From the NCBI GenBank assembly GCA_963693285.1, contig OY848918.1:20099484-20163483 (forward strand): a stretch of DNA of 64,000 nt, in the 5' to 3' direction. Under the pieces are notes generated by a model, which was not told the origin of the DNA, did no database searches, and worked only from the letters and a program-made list of their open reading frames with translations. Shown piece after piece: positions 47,619 to 61,866 of this stretch; the stretch's first letter is position 1; each line of letters begins with the position of its first letter. This stretch comes from Xestospongia muta (lineage: Eukaryota; Porifera; Demospongiae; Haplosclerida; Petrosiidae). Both the position numbers and the translations under genes were made by a program.

Positions 47619-50600
47619 ATGTCTTGGTATAGTCACCTAAGTCTAGTAAGTCTATAATCTTTCTATTACTATGTCATTATCCCTATATATCACTGTGATA
47701 CTAACTAAACTCACATATCAGTGTTATTGTATAGACAGAATATCTTTCTAAAAGATGGTCTTTTAGTTTTAAGGGCTAATCTGTATACTCACTATACTAC
47801 ACTACATGATACATGTTGTCTTTATAATAGAATGAACAACTGTTCTGGGCAGCTTTTGATGGAAACATTGAAGTAGTCAAATCTACTATTGAACAAGGAG
47901 CTGATGTAAACTATTATAATCCAAACTGGGTAAGTTACTAGCTCTCAATATTTAAGTATATATCTCAACAGTAAAGCCTATTTTTCATATACAGTGTGTT
48001 TTTATAAATAAGTCTAAGATCCAATAATTATCATATCACTACACACTGTATCATCATTATAGTATGATGTTGGTTGAGCTATAATACATGAGATGGTCTA
48101 GTCTCATCCCCAGACCTACTCAAAAGCTAAAATAGGTCTGATCACACAAGTTGATTTTTGTGACCCCTACTTTAGCTTGCGAGTAGGTCTGGGGACAAGA
48201 CTAGGGATGGTCTAAATTTAATATCACAAATTCCTGTGTGATTTTAATCAATAGTGTAAGAGTTTCTTTCATTTTCTGTGTCATCTCCTAATAATAAAAA
48301 GTGTTAATATTACTGACATGATGTGTACATTTGTTGATCTAATAACAATGTTACTAAATTATTCTAACAGAGCCAGTCTATATCTATCATATAACACAAA
48401 CTTATGAAGGACAATATTATTAGGAATTTACTTTTAATATAGCATTTGCAAAATAGATTTTCTGGAAATATTACAAGATTTTATGCCATGGTCATAATTA
48501 CTCACTCACTGTCCTCATAAGTTTACAATCTACCTGAATGCTAATAAAACTCTGATAAGTATAGTAAAATGTTCTTCATTTGCCAAAATGTTTTCCTCCA
48601 GCAATAACAAGTACAGGAGCTACTACTGTAGAAAATGCACACTCTAACCACCTGTAAATGTTGCGCTATTGCTTAGTGAATTCAAATGACGAGGATTCGC
48701 GTCATTCGTCAAGTGAAGTCACAATTTTGATGACGCGAATATGCGTCATTCGTTAAAAAAGGGTTAAAGACATGACAATAGGCAGAACAATTCATTGTTA
48801 TTTAAATTTGCCAAAGTTTATTTTATATCTATATGATCTCCTTCCACAATTACCTATTACAGGTGTTACATTTAGCTGTGTATTGCCAAATAAATAAATC
48901 TATTTGCTGGTTCACACTTTATATAATAACAATATTCATAACCTATCATTAATTTGATTAAGAATATTATGACAATGAATAAGATTAAGTTTGTAATTTT
49001 AATAACAAGAGTGACCTTTTATATTCAGAGGTTAAACCAGTATGTTGTATAGTTTATGATTACAAGCAAAACATACTGTATACAGGGATTTATTAGAGAC
49101 GATAAAATTTGGTGGAATTGTAAAATTTTACAATTGGCCATATTAAATTTGACGAATTTAGCACATGGCTTGTTACCACACCCACTTCAGCCATCCAGCC
49201 ACAATGTTTCACGTGTAAAAAAAATAAAAATTGTGGGTGTGGCAACTATGCGAAAAATTTTGCCTGTTATTTATTTGGCGATTTTTTAAATTCGCCAATT
49301 CACCAAATTTTATCGGTCACCAATAAATATATATACTAATACTATTGTTACTATTGTGATATTGTATGTACTCTTTAAAATTTTGTATTGTTATTTAATA
49401 ACTAATTAATAGGTAGATCTTGTAACTCTCATTTGTTAATAACAAACATTATCATCTACTATTATATAGCTTTATGAGAGACCACTGATTGCTGCATCTG
49501 CTCATGGACACACTGATGTTGTGTCTCTTCTTCTTCAAAAAGAAGCAGACCCAAATTGCACTACTAATTATGTGAGTGTTCATATATAGTAACAATACTG
49601 TTGTAATGTATATATGTATACATTGTACACGTAGTATACACATGTGAGTTTATTAATGTAATTGTCATGTTGTACTTTTTTTGTTTTGTTAGCTATATTC
49701 TTAAAATTGTGAAAATTAAACCTCAATTTATTAGCATTTCAATGTTATAATATAGGAGATGTTAAAAACAGAGAATTTACTTCCCCCAGATAATTATGTA
49801 TAAAGGTCATCTGGTTTCAGTAACGGATATAGATCCACATCAAGTACTGGGCTGATCATTTCTTTATAGCTATTACACAGGGGTAGTTTTCCATCTTGCT
49901 ACAATAGAATAGTTACAGTAAGGGCTTTCCACTCACTGTAATTAACAGGCTTAATTTTGACCAATGACAGCAACTTGTCTAGCTCAGCTTTAAGGATAGT
50001 TTAAGAGAGAAGACACAGGCTGAGGTCTTCAAAAATTGGGTTAGGGATTTCTCTTTAAGTCCAATTTAGCAACATATTGAGTCATTGTGCCCAACTTGTC
50101 TGTGAAGACTTCTTTATATTTCTCTATTTAATGCCCAATCATTAAGTTGTCTGTCCATAGTAACTCTATCAGTTGACACATATTATTTTTGAACCATTTT
50201 GAAACCTTGCCTGACACCTCTGGTTATATTAAACCCTATCCTATTATGTTTCTCATGGGTTTCCTCTCTCAGGTGTACATGAAGACCTAGTATCACTACA
50301 TATGCTTGAAAAGATGGCTATTTCCTCTGAAGTTTCCTATGATTGTCATAATTGGCTTATGAATGATTTTCATAATTCCCTCATTAATGAGTTACATGAT
50401 ACACACCTAATAATTACCTCATGAATGAATAGCAAACATTATAATTATACATCAATCATAGGAATTTAGAGAATATATTATATGTGTCCAAATTTGGGAA
50501 AATTACACATGTTGCTCAAAAACATTTTGATTGATGATTGTATGCATGTATTATATACTGAATGTATACTATACCAGTATCCAGGAAGAACAATAATGAA

Positions 50601-53600
50601 TGTACCTGGATACCAATTTTTTAGCATAATTGTACAAAAAATTGCCCATCAACCACATATACAAAATAGTTTATTGAAAATATTTTAATATGGTAGAGCG
50701 GTTTTTTTGGGGAGGGGGCAAAATTTTCGTGAACGTCAACTTTTTTTAGTTCATGGTAAAATTTCTGTGGTCAAGCGATCTAGTCCAAACCACATCCCCT
50801 CACACATGAGGTGTACAAATGGCGTGCTTTGAAATTGAAGCCATAATACGAGGCTACTACCAGTACAAAGGGATCTGGGATGCTAAGTTTGGGGAACAAC
50901 TTGTGTGCCAAAGAGACATGAGTTGGTAGCTGCAATCAAAGTTGATGACACAGATTGTGCTAAAGGGCCATGAGGATCTGTAGGTTGTTTTTTTTCCCTC
51001 TTGAAGTATCGATATAAGGCCATACTGAATCTAAGACTCGCTGATCAACAATGTCAGAACGTGCATGCAACCATGTGTATGCATGAATGGGTGTGGCACA
51101 TTTCATCTAATTAACTTTCGTGGGTAAATATTTTGTGGTTTGTTTCTCAACCACAAAAAACCATGAAAATTCCCCCCCCCCTCCCCGAAAAAACCCCGCT
51201 ATATGGTACAGCATGTGTAGTTTGTCAAATAACATAACAAATGTCATATTAAGTACATGTAAGTCTATCAGTATCAGTACAGTGGAATATTGTACTCCCT
51301 GAATAATGGAAACCTCATTTACAATGACAAATTGTGTGGTTGGAATGAATTCCCATTTAATACACATTACTTGGTGACTCAGAAAAAATGGAAACCTTTT
51401 GTATTATATAAAATTGCTTTTTACGAGTCATTGTAGCAAAGAGTCATAACTTCTAATGTCCAGTTAATGAATACATTGATAATGGATTAGTGAAATGACA
51501 AACATATAGCTTAATAGAGCTTTGTAAACCTGTAATGATAGCCCTCACATACAGGCTTAGTAAAATATATTGATATTATATTGTAAATGATTATGTTAAC
51601 AGCTTCTTGTTATGATTCTAATACTATATATAAACAGAAGCTTAGAATGTTATATAACAGTTACTCTAGTAACACAAACTATCTCTACAATTATACAAGG
51701 AAATAATATAACAAAGTTTTTATATGTTAAGTTATAGTTTCTAATACATGGCAGTGTTTTTACACTCAGTCTATAAGTATGATGTACCAGTGATTTGTAA
51801 TGTATGTTGTACTGTCTTCATTGTTGTCATCAGATAAAGATAACTATGATAGTCACTAAGTCATATGTCCAGCCAGTGTCATTGTTTGATGGCTGGTACA
51901 TGTTGTAAATAGAGTCTGTTTACTTCTCTAATCAAGAGTATGTTTATATGATATAATTTCCTTAATAATTATTGATACTATATATCAACAAATACATACT
52001 GTGAATAATAAATGAACATACTTAAAACTGATTGACAAAAGAAATTTTGCCAATAACAACCAACTGATAAAGTAGGGCATTATATAGAATGTGATCTCTA
52101 TAATAAGATATATATCTAATATTACGTAATTATCATGAGTGTATCTCTTATTTGTTCATATTTTCTACACTTATCACATTAGTCCCAGCTTATATCCTGA
52201 TTACCTCAAGAATACATTTATGGCTTGTAGAGTACATCCTTTTGCTTGATAAGCACTATTTTACTGACATATAGTATACACTTACATGATCTATTTTACA
52301 TATGAGAGGTGCCTAAAGCTATAAATGTTGTAAAATTTTGATTTATATACAGTTCTAATTACAAAACATGATCTCAGTGTCTACATGACAATTAATGAAC
52401 AATTACATGTTTTTGGAGTGAAATGTAAAAAATGTAGAAATGTAAAAACCATTAGTTAATTACATTCAATTTTAATTAACCATTATCATAACCTCATCAC
52501 AATTGTTTTTAGAGTATTAACCTCTCTATACATATTAGTAATAACATAATGAATTATTTTATCTATCCTTTGTATTGTATCATTAGATATAGCTTTATAT
52601 TATAAAGTGAATTGATCATAAATACCAACATATTCTTTATGTAGGACAAGAGAACTCCTCTTCACTGGGCTGCTTCCAATGGCCATTCTGAGATAGCTCA
52701 TATACTAATTAAAGCTGGTGCATCACTGGATCCCATTGACAATGTGAGTATTTCCATTAATTAAATATGTTGTCATTACTATAACCCTAGCATTAAACTA
52801 TAATTATAGTCAGTGTCATCACTATGTTTATTACATGATATAAGTTAAATGGTTTGACATTCTAAGTGATAGTGAATATACTAAGATACTGTTTAGTAAT
52901 TGTAGAATATGCTTTGATATTTACATTGACAGAAAAATTTTACTCGTATAATAGATTCTTCTGTTTGTTAGTGACTTATAACAACATGACATATGAGTGA
53001 ATGTTTACAAACTACTGCTTGTATTATTCCTAACATTTATATAACTATTATAATATCTCTGTTGTAATAATAACTGATTTCTACTGCCAGTGGTCAACAT
53101 AATCAACTGTAGACATCACTTACAAAGTAGTTCATTCAGTATTGTCACAACCAGATATTTAGTGTGCTAATTTAATTTATTTTATGGTACACTCCTTTGT
53201 AGCATTATACTTTTATACATTACTGTAAATAGTTTACATTGAATGTTTTAACTACAATAAATCATGGACTTCCTTGAAGTCTAGTATTGTACAGTATATG
53301 TGTGAAAACTGTATACAGTGTAATTTTTAAGATGTTTTTGAATCTCCTTTCTACTACTCAAGCTCTATCATAAGATATGTTTATTATAGATAATTTTAAT
53401 AACAAATAACAGATATTATCAACGTTGAATTCATATACAGTGGTTATTACAATCATAACACATAGTATACATCATCATATGTTAGACAATTGTAATGATA
53501 TGACTGGAATGACATTAATGTTAGCATTATATCAATTTAGTATATTCCCCTCATTATGTTTTATTACATAATTATAGTAATGATTATCTTATAATTATAT

Positions 53601-56593
53601 AGTGTAAAAATCGTTCATGTTCCACTTACTATAATTTCTTTTATCACATAGTATGGACTTAGCCCCTTACATAATGCCTGTCATAGAGGGAAAGTAGAAT
53701 GTGTTGAAATATTACTGTTATGTGGTGCAGATGCCACCATAAAGAATAATAATGGCCAAACACCTGCTGACATGGTAGAACCTGATGATATCAATAAAGA
53801 GAAAATTCTACAACTAATTGACAAGTCACTACATGGTCAGTGTATAGTTCTATACTAATGTAGTTCATTGTTACGTTCTGTACATTAGAATGTACTTACA
53901 ATAAATGTCAATACAATGATAATAATGTAACTTAATAACATGATTTTATACTGCTAGTAATAACAGTGTCATTTTATACATGACTATACAATCTGTACAA
54001 ACTGATAATCAAGGATTACAAGCAACCACTCAGTACTATGATCAAACACTTGTCTTGACTTCACTAGTAACATATGTATGTATAAATTATATTGAAAGTA
54101 GTCATATAAAATGTACTGTATTAATAATAGATCAAACAAATTATTAACTACTGATATTGTTTGGAAACTTATTGAAAGTTATTAAGACATCATTGTTTTG
54201 ACTTCTAAAGATATGTCAGTTATAATAAACAGATTAATATCATAACATGTCTTTGAAGATAATTAACATTCCATTCATCAAATTATAAACTACAGAGGGT
54301 CATACAGTATAATGTTATGACATCATACATTCATACCAGTTGACAAAGCAATCCTTAATCATGAGTGTGCCAGTATTACCGTACCTATACGAAGGCTAAC
54401 ATATAGTGTTATACAGTATCACAGTAATAGTTATATAAAGATTTTCCTTATTTACTTTATAGATTATACTGGTTTACTTCACAAGGCACTCAAAGAAGGC
54501 CGAATTCGATGCAAATACTCAAAGTTATCACTGTCTGGAGCTCCTGGGACAGGAAAATCATCCATCATGAAACTTTTATTAAATCTCCCACCACCTACCC
54601 TTCATCATAGCACCTCTGTAGCCACTGCTCCTGAAGTAAGAAGAATAGAGACTGCAAGTCTCATTGCAGGAAGTGAGTCGACTGATTCTTCCTTTACGAG
54701 TCAATTTTGGGAAGAAATTAATACTCCATATGTAAAACGTATGATTGCCAAAGCTATTAAAATTGGAGTCCCATCTTCTCCTGTTGATTCCACTACACAA
54801 CATGAGGATAGCAACAGTTCATCTGATGATGATGGTTCACAAGAAGAAACACCACCAGACGTCAATGAAGTCACCTCAGTTTCTCCTTCAAAGCCGACAC
54901 CTCCACCTGTAGGTCAAACAGTAAATGAGATTGCTGAGATCATGCCTACTGTAAAAGAATCTCCTGAGCTATTCAACTCTCATTGGATTTACTGTGTGGA
55001 TTCAGGTGGACAAGCAGCCTTTTTGGATATTGCTCCGGCAATATTACGCTATAGTCCAGTTAATATTCTCACGCAAAAGCTAAACGAGAAGCTTGAAGAT
55101 AAGCCAAAATTTTTTTTTAGCTTTAAGGGTCGACAGATTGGAGCCCCTGTAGAACGAGAAATTACTAATTTACAACTACTTGAGTCTTCCTTTCGTTCAT
55201 TAACGTTCATAAATCAGCCTGATTTGCGCAAAATTCACATTAAGTTTTCACATTCAGAGCCTTGCCTTCTTGTTCTTGGTACGTTTTTTGATAAAGTAAC
55301 GGAATGCGTGGGCGAGTCATTGGAGCAAAAGAACGCTCTTTTGTGGTCTACTTTAAGTCAATACAAAGGTGTGTGTAGGAATTACTGTGAAGCCAAAAAA
55401 GAGATAATGTTTCCTGTCAATACAACAGCCAGAGGTGAGCCTGAAATGAAAATTGCAGAGAGAATTCGTACAATTGTAAGCCAATCTTACATTGAAGCAG
55501 AAATTCCAGCACGATGGTTCTTGTTTAAGCTTGAGTTAGAGGGCCTTCAGAAAATTACCAAATCAATGGTCATCAGTAAAAGGGAATGCTTAAGAATAGG
55601 GATGACTCTTGAGATGGATCGGAAAGACATTGAAGCTTCGTTACTGTACTATCACGACATAACCATTTTCTTGTATTTTCCGGCTGTATTGCCCAATGTG
55701 GTTTTTCTTCACCCTCAACCCCTTTTTAATAAGCTCTCAGAAGTAGTCAGCATTTCTTTTGCTGATGCTGTTATCCAATTAGAGGAAATGAATATAGTTC
55801 TTCCAGTTAATGCTCATAGTCAACTCAAGCATGAAGGCATTTTTACACGTGAGCTACTAGATCGTCTTCCTGATGGTTTTTCACCTGATTTTACAGCAGA
55901 TGATTTCTTAAAATTAATGGAGGATATATTTGTGATAGCTCCATTGCCTGAAAAAGGAAAGTTTTTCATACCAAGCGTTTTGCCGACAACTTCTTCTTTA
56001 GATATTATTAAAGCTCCGTTTATTAAAAGTATTGATTGTTTGGTTTTGACATGGGATGAAATGCCAATTCCTCAAGGTGTTTTTCCTGCTTTGATTGTAG
56101 GTCTACTTAAACGATCTGTCTCGCCAAAATTTAAGCTATATCGACCATCAGAATGTGAGATGCAGTATCGTAATGCAATTCGTTTAACATGTCCTGGCTA
56201 TGGAGGAGCAGTTTTACTTATTGATGCTATCTACTGGATGGAGGTCTATTATTCTGGCCCTCCTGTAAAGTGCTCCACTATCAAAGATGTCATCTTTGAA
56301 GCAATCGAAGATGTAGTCAAGAAATTCCAGTATAAGAAGATTCTTTCAAGGCCTCAGGAATGTTTCCTTTGCTCTATATGTCCACCTCCTATAGACCATC
56401 TTTGTCATCCAGATGATAAAAAGGAGATTCTGACTTGTTGTAAAGATGGCATGACAACAAAAAGCATTGATCAATCAAGACAACTACCTTGGATCGATAA
56501 AGATGCTGCTACAGTTAAGAAAGAAAAAGGTTAGAATAATTGTATTTGATAGGTGTTGTTTGAATTAATACCTTCGTATTATTCTGTTATGTT

Positions 56594-56630
<37 letters not shown>

Positions 56631-57315
56631 GATATATGTTATGTAAGTATATATATATAAATATATATATAATTATATTTTTCTTTGTATACATCATAAA
56701 TGTATTGCTATTATGAAAACCTAATAAGTGTTATTGCACACTGACTTTGACTACACTTGTTTTGTTTATTTGCATTGTCAGAGAGAGGAAAGAAGTATGA
56801 TTTCATTACAATCAATCTCATTGTCATGTCTTTATCCTTACACACTTTGAATTTTGTCTTTTCTATTTCTTTTTCAGCTTTGAAACCTGAAAAACATGCA
56901 TTATTGAGATCACTTTATCCAATCAGTGGCAAATGGCATGAGATTGGTGATCTATTGGGGGTTGATTCCAACACCATTGACAGCTTGTCTAGTTCCTCGG
57001 TTTCAAATGAAATTAAGATGGCAAAAATGTTAGAAAGCTGGTTAGATAATGAACCAACTCCTGCTTCATGGGACAATATTCTTGATATCATAGAGGGACC
57101 TCTTCAGAAGAAAGCTCTTGCTGTGGAAATTCGTCAAAAAATTAAAACAAGTAAGCATTTTAGTTGATAGTGAAATCAATCATTTGGTCACTGTTTTATA
57201 TTGATCCTTTGTCATGTTCATATAATAAATAGTTATTATTATGAAGAAATGTTCAAATTGTCATATTCTCCTTTTTATCTTCATAGGTGAAGGGAGTGCA
57301 CTTTGTTCACCTTAG
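47619..57315 (+). CDS. Ankyrin-Roc-COR-Death domain protein (copy B)
   Basis: Exons are 47619-47645, 47831-47929, 49470-49571, 52645-52743, 53652-53835, 54463-56529, 56878-57150 and 57287-57315, giving about 959 residues. Exon sizes and phases match copy A except exon 1 (MSWYSHLSL against MSQDRL) and exon 3 (one codon longer). The P-loop, DSGGQ, TFFD, COR-like segment, Cys-rich tail and Death domain are all kept. By eye, about 48 of 655 residues of the main exon's open frame differ from copy A, and most fall between residues 200 and 520 of that frame. The final exon reads SEGSALCSP here and SDGSTLRSL in A. No disabling change was found, so both copies appear functional. Confidence 0.85.
48092..48214. 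mobile_element. Foldback element with 9-base flanking repeats (copy B, intron 2)
   Basis: This is the counterpart of 6811-6933. Arms are at about 48098-48204, with gatggtcta at 48092-48100 and 48206-48214. A few arm positions have drifted (ggggacaagac against ggggatgagac). Confidence 0.7.
48604..48763 (-). mobile_element. Solo end of the family-1 piggyBac element (copy B, intron 2)
   Basis: This 160-base insert is absent from the same site in copy A. Its reverse complement matches the left end of the piggyBac element at 16976-17130: CCC plus a T run, AACGAATGACGC, the TGACGC/GCGTCA palindromes and the AGCAATAGCGCAACATT segment. The outer end abuts TTAA (48764-48767), the piggyBac target. The inner end breaks inside the element, and the target ttttaa on that side is lost, so a longer insertion was cut down by deletion. 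Confidence 0.8.
49088..49328. mobile_element. Small terminal-inverted-repeat element, copy B only
   Basis: The two ends are inverted relative to each other with about 30 bases of similar sequence: atttattagagacgataaaa on the left, and the mirrored right end reading tttatcggtcaccaataaat. A nested inverted pair (CACACCCAC and GTGGGTGTGG) is inside. No protein is encoded. It resembles a MITE and lies in intron 2 of the copy B ankyrin gene. Confidence 0.7.
50693..51203. mobile_element. Terminal-inverted-repeat element in intron 3, copy B
   Basis: The left end (about 50696-50728, gagcggtttttttggggagg) is an inverted, diverged match of the right end (about 51170-51203, ctccccgaaaaaaccccgct). The arms are about 33 bases. 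The interior has no open frame that I recognise, so it is a non-autonomous element. Copy A keeps only the right end. Confidence 0.6.
56592..56671. repeat. TA-rich microsatellite (copy B, intron 6)
   Basis: This is the counterpart of the TA run in copy A. It is longer and interrupted by short non-TA bases. Confidence 0.9.
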
Positions 57316-58440
57316 AGAACATTAACTATTACCTGAGGTAAAGATATTAACTCACATTTGGAGTGACATACTCTCTCTAATAACTAGAATGTTGTGTGTA
57401 GTCCAATTGACAAGTAGCTATATGTATTAAGTCTAAGTTCTATTTGTATTTAAAGGATATGACCTGTAACATGATATGCTATGTATAGTCATATGATAAT
57501 CAGATATCATGGATGAGCTTTTGATATAAAATTTTAGTTATTTAACTAGATGTGGCTCAGTCATAAATACAAGCATATTAAATTTAAAACAATTCATTTG
57601 GATGAATAGAATAGATACTGCTTTCAACTGATATATCATGAAAATTTATGTGTATTATTATATAGTAATAATCCCATCAACATAATGTCTATATAATACA
57701 TATGATAGTTAACTTACACATATTACATCTATAACAATGTATTATAACATTTCTCCTTTTTCCTTTAGATGATAGATAATTTTACTCTCTTTAGCAACAG
57801 TAACATCATTAATGATTATTAGTCATTCTTTGTTAAAAGTATGTTGTTTTGATAACTTTTATTTTTACTATTATTTAGTTACTTGACACCATTTTTTAAA
57901 TTTAAAATTTAAACTATTAAAATGATGATTCAATGAAACTATGATATTAGCGTCTTACAATCAATAATATATCTAACAAAGAGTAGTTAATATGTATTAT
58001 AAAAGTGGACACAATCATAACATAAAACATTATCAATTACTTCACTGCTATTTTAAGGCTTGGGTCCACCCACGCACTACCTAAAAATTGACAATTTTAT
58101 TTTCAATTTTCAAGCAAATAATAACAAATACATCATTCTGACTACATATAAGTGGTTTGATTTTGAATAGTCTTCACTATTATAGTTATAAAGTGAACGG
58201 TTGAGTCTTCTGTTCGTAGATATGGACGAAACCAAGGATATCTAAAAAAATGGAGAAAACGGGATAGGCAGTTGGTAAAACAGGTATTAAAAGACTTAAA
58301 ATTTAGGACACAGTGTGTCATAGTATGCTACGTGCGCGTCATGTAAAATGTTGAAGTTGATACCAACAATAATCATTAATCATGAGTTATGCAAATAAAA
58401 TTACTATTATGTGGTCGATTGTAGCCACTTAGGCCAATAT
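57316..58440. other. Gene-free stretch (copy B)
   Basis: This is the counterpart of 15855-16975 and shows nothing supportable beyond homology to copy A. Confidence 0.6.
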
Positions 58441-61403
58441 CCCTTTTTTAACGAATGACGCATAACGCGTCATCAATATTGTGACATCAGTTGACGAATG
58501 ACGCGATCGCGTCTTTCAAATTTACTAAACAATAGCGCAACATTGACAGGTAGTTAGAGTGTGTATTTTCTACAGTAGTAGCTCCTGTACTTGTTATTGC
58601 TTGCCTTTGAATCTGCAGTCAGCATTTGACCCGAGTTTCAATAGTCTTTGTATTTAAAGTTAACAGTCCAAGTTATTTATTACCTCGTGTATTGATTCTT
58701 GTTGACAACTCAGTCTGCATATCTCCACATGCAACTTAACAGTCCAAGTTAGTAACTCACATTCATACGAACCACGATAAAGATAAATATACTTGCATAT
58801 TATAATTAGTATATCACTCAAATAAATGTAAACAAATAACAACAAATGCATTATGCAAATAGAATGACTGATAGACAATTATTTACAAGAGATGAAGTCT
58901 TGGATATTATTGAAAAAGAACCAATGTATCCAGGAAGTGGTGATAAATTTGACACATTAGATGATGAAATGGTGGACGACTACTGGTAATAAAATTATAA
59001 GATAATTTACAAAGTATATAAAACCTACCAATCTTAGTATAACAGAAGGTACATCTGTTGATGTTGAAGGTCTTCAGTCCAGTTACCTGCACCGCTATGG
59101 TAAATATCACAAATATTACCTTTTACTGATTGTAAAATAAATAGCCACCAACAAATAGAGTCACTTGCTGGTCCATCAAGTTCACTAAACAATACACCAC
59201 TATCAGTGTAAGTGAACACATGTCAAAATAACAGTTTACCTACAATCATAATAGGACTTCTTTTGAAAATCCTGTGTCTGCCATTAACAAATCTAAACAA
59301 AGGTGAATTATACAATAAATGTACATTTCTCATCTGTAAATATCTTCATAGCCAATGTCCAAGTGACCACACCCTAGGGGAGATAAAATGGTCACACAAT
59401 TACATTCCAGTCACTATAGATTCATTTACAGAATCAGTGGGACCAACTGTTTCTGTCCCTTCATCACTACTTGAGGCATTTATGCTATTTTTTTACACAA
59501 TCACTTCTACAAATGATAGTAGACGAGACAAACAGATATGCTGAAACATGTATGGGTGGAGAAAAGTATGCCAAATGGACAAAATTGTCTATTGAAGGAT
59601 TGCAGGCATACTTGGGATTTATGATCGTAATGGAGATAGTAAAATCACCATCCTTATATGATTATTGGAAAAATGACCCATATTATCACTACACCCCCAT
59701 AGCAGATCGAATTTCTCGAGATAGATTTATGGACATTTCACGATATCTCCATTTTGTAGACAATGTGACGTTAGCATTACCAGGTACACCACAATATGAT
59801 CGTCTTGGTAAAGTAAGACCAATTCTGGACTTTCTTAACAATAAATTCCTTACATTATATAATCCAAATCATGACAACAGTATAGACAAGGCAATGATAA
59901 AATTTAAGGGTAGATCAGTAATGAACAATATGTTCCAAAAAAGCCTATCAAGAGAGGATTTAAAGTTTGGGTCAGGGCTGATAGTGACAATGGGTTTGTA
60001 TGTGAATACCAAGTATACTGTGGAAAGGAGAAGAGATCAGAAACAGGACTAGGGTCACTGGTTGTCCGAGACTTAACAAGAACCATTGTCGGAAAAAACC
60101 ATCACATATACTGTGATAACTTTTTTACAGGCATTCCACTTTTTAAGGATCTGATAGAAGACAAAATTAATGCCTGTGGAACCATGCGTTCAGATAGAGT
60201 GTTCTATCCAACAGAATTCAAACTAATTCTAAAGAAAGGTTTCAAGGAGAGGGGAGAATTCAAGCTATTACAACATGAAAGTTTGCTAATGACAGTGTGG
60301 CAAGACACAAAGGTAGTAAGTGCTCTTGCTACAAACTCTCAACCTTTGGCAACAACACAAGTGGAGAGGAAGCAACAAAATGGAGAAAAAAAATAGTAAA
60401 TTGTCCTCAACTAATAGCCAACTATAACCAAAAAATGGGTGGAGTTGATCATAATGATCAACTGAGGCAGTACTACTGCCTCAATGCAAGAGGATATAAG
60501 GCTTATAAGTACATCTTTTACTTTGTAACTGATGTTGTAATTACAAACACTTACCTCTTGCAAACATTCCGTCCCATATCTCCATTCAAAACGATCAAAG
60601 ACTTTTGCCTCAACTTAGGCCACCTTCTCATTGGATCGTATTGTGGTCGTAAGCGTCCTGGTTGTCCTTCATTGTGTCTACCAGTGAAAAAAATTTGTCA
60701 GCACCCTTTTCCTCAAAAGCACGATGGGAGTAGACACAGGTATCACTACTGTTATGTATTTCTAAACAAACAAAGAGATACTCAATGGTATTGTAGTGAC
60801 TGCAGCCTTTATCTCTGTCATACTGGAAAGAGTGATGACTGTTTCCTACACTACCACACCCACCATGGACCTAATGAAAATTAAAGAGACACTTACATAT
60901 ATACAAAAGAATAAATATATATTATCAACACCTAACTGAAATGTCTAACCAAACAGTAGTCATTCAAATAATAAGCATATATAGATAGACACACACAACA
61001 CACAAAATCCAATTATAAATTTCTACAAACAAGGTAAGCAATACTAACTTGTTTATATACTGGACATGTTTTGCATCATTTATAGTACTTACAGATACTA
61101 TCACTATTGTACCTTAGCCCTAGCGCTTCAATTTCAAGCGCTTTTTTCATTACAAAGACGGTAGTAGAAAAGATACGATAGAATGACTTACTTCCAGCAG
61201 AGTTCGAGGTAAAATTTACTTGTAGAATCGTTTTATAACATCTCTAGACTTACAAATCAACGACGGTTGCCTTATTTACTCGTAAATGAACCTGTTAAAA
61301 GTTCTCCAAGGCGTCTTCCTCTTCTTTCGATGAACATGTGCTTGAGACAAATTAAATTTCGACATCCGGTGACCCCACCTACGCAATTATTTCGTTAAAA
61401 AGG
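58441..61403 (+). mobile_element. piggyBac element, family 1 (copy B)
   Basis: This is the counterpart of 16976-19910 with the same left end (one more T in the T run) and the same tentative right end (ttcgttaaaaagg near 61391-61403). It occupies the same relative place in both duplication copies, so it was present before the duplication. The palindrome at 58498-58517 has one change from perfect symmetry. Confidence 0.65.
58864..60884 (+). pseudogene. piggyBac transposase, family 1 (copy B), frameshifted
   Basis: A first exon (58864-58985) is open here: it starts MTDRQLFTRDEVLDII and ends in a GTAATA donor, and further short exons follow. The domain is split by an extra T in a T run near 59489. 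The piece 59471-60052 keeps LQAYLGFMIV, DYWKNDPYYHY and RDRFMDISRYLHF, then shifts frame near 59930. The last piece, 60297-60884, keeps MGGVDHNDQLRQYYCLNARG and the Cys-rich tail (HRYHYCY, WYCSDCS, CHTGKSDDC). The breaks differ from those in copy A, so both transposase genes died independently after duplication. Confidence 0.85.
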
Positions 61404-61866
61404 ACACCAAAACGAATTTCGATCTGAAAATTTCACAATATCTCATACTAGCCTATGGACAAATCTTGTCTACACTTAAAGACAATAAATGACAGCACAA
61501 GAACAAATGAAAAATACAAGTACAATGCTAACATGTTTGAGAGTGTCTAATAAGAATCTCTGAACAGAACAATATAGAAGTTTGTCATTGTTATATCTAG
61601 TGCAAAGCCTTCTAATTACAGCATTTCATCAACTGATTTTTGACTAATATACTTAGTAAAGTCTCCATGTGTCACGTGCATACACTATATATACAAAATA
61701 TTCTCATTTTAACATTCCGTGTGCATTTATTAAAGGTTGATTGCCTTCAACCAATCCTGTCTACATCTTCAAAGATAAATTGTTGCAGATGCTTTTAAAG
61801 TAGAGAATGAATTTAGTTTGTTCATTAGCACTATTTCTATAAAGCATGACTCTATGTACTCATTTA
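60885..61866. other. Right end of copy B, no gene seen
   Basis: This is the counterpart of 19391-20373. It holds the 3' part of the family-1 piggyBac element and the stem-loop near 61122-61142, then unassigned sequence to the duplication boundary. Confidence 0.5.

Larger units (their letters stand above)
41009..61866 (+). repeat. Segmental duplication, copy B
   Basis: This is the second copy of the block at 1-20373. It has several insertions that A lacks: a solo piggyBac end (48604-48763), a small terminal-inverted-repeat element (49088-49328), about 830 bases around 50267-51102, and about 34 bases near 52480. Its left boundary lies about 100 bases beyond a reverse-transcriptase relic. Its right boundary runs into unrelated AT-rich sequence. 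Confidence 0.95.

Noticed and set aside
54579..54803. Minus-strand open frame inside the Roc-COR exon
   Set aside because: It is the shadow of a strongly supported plus-strand exon and resembles nothing.
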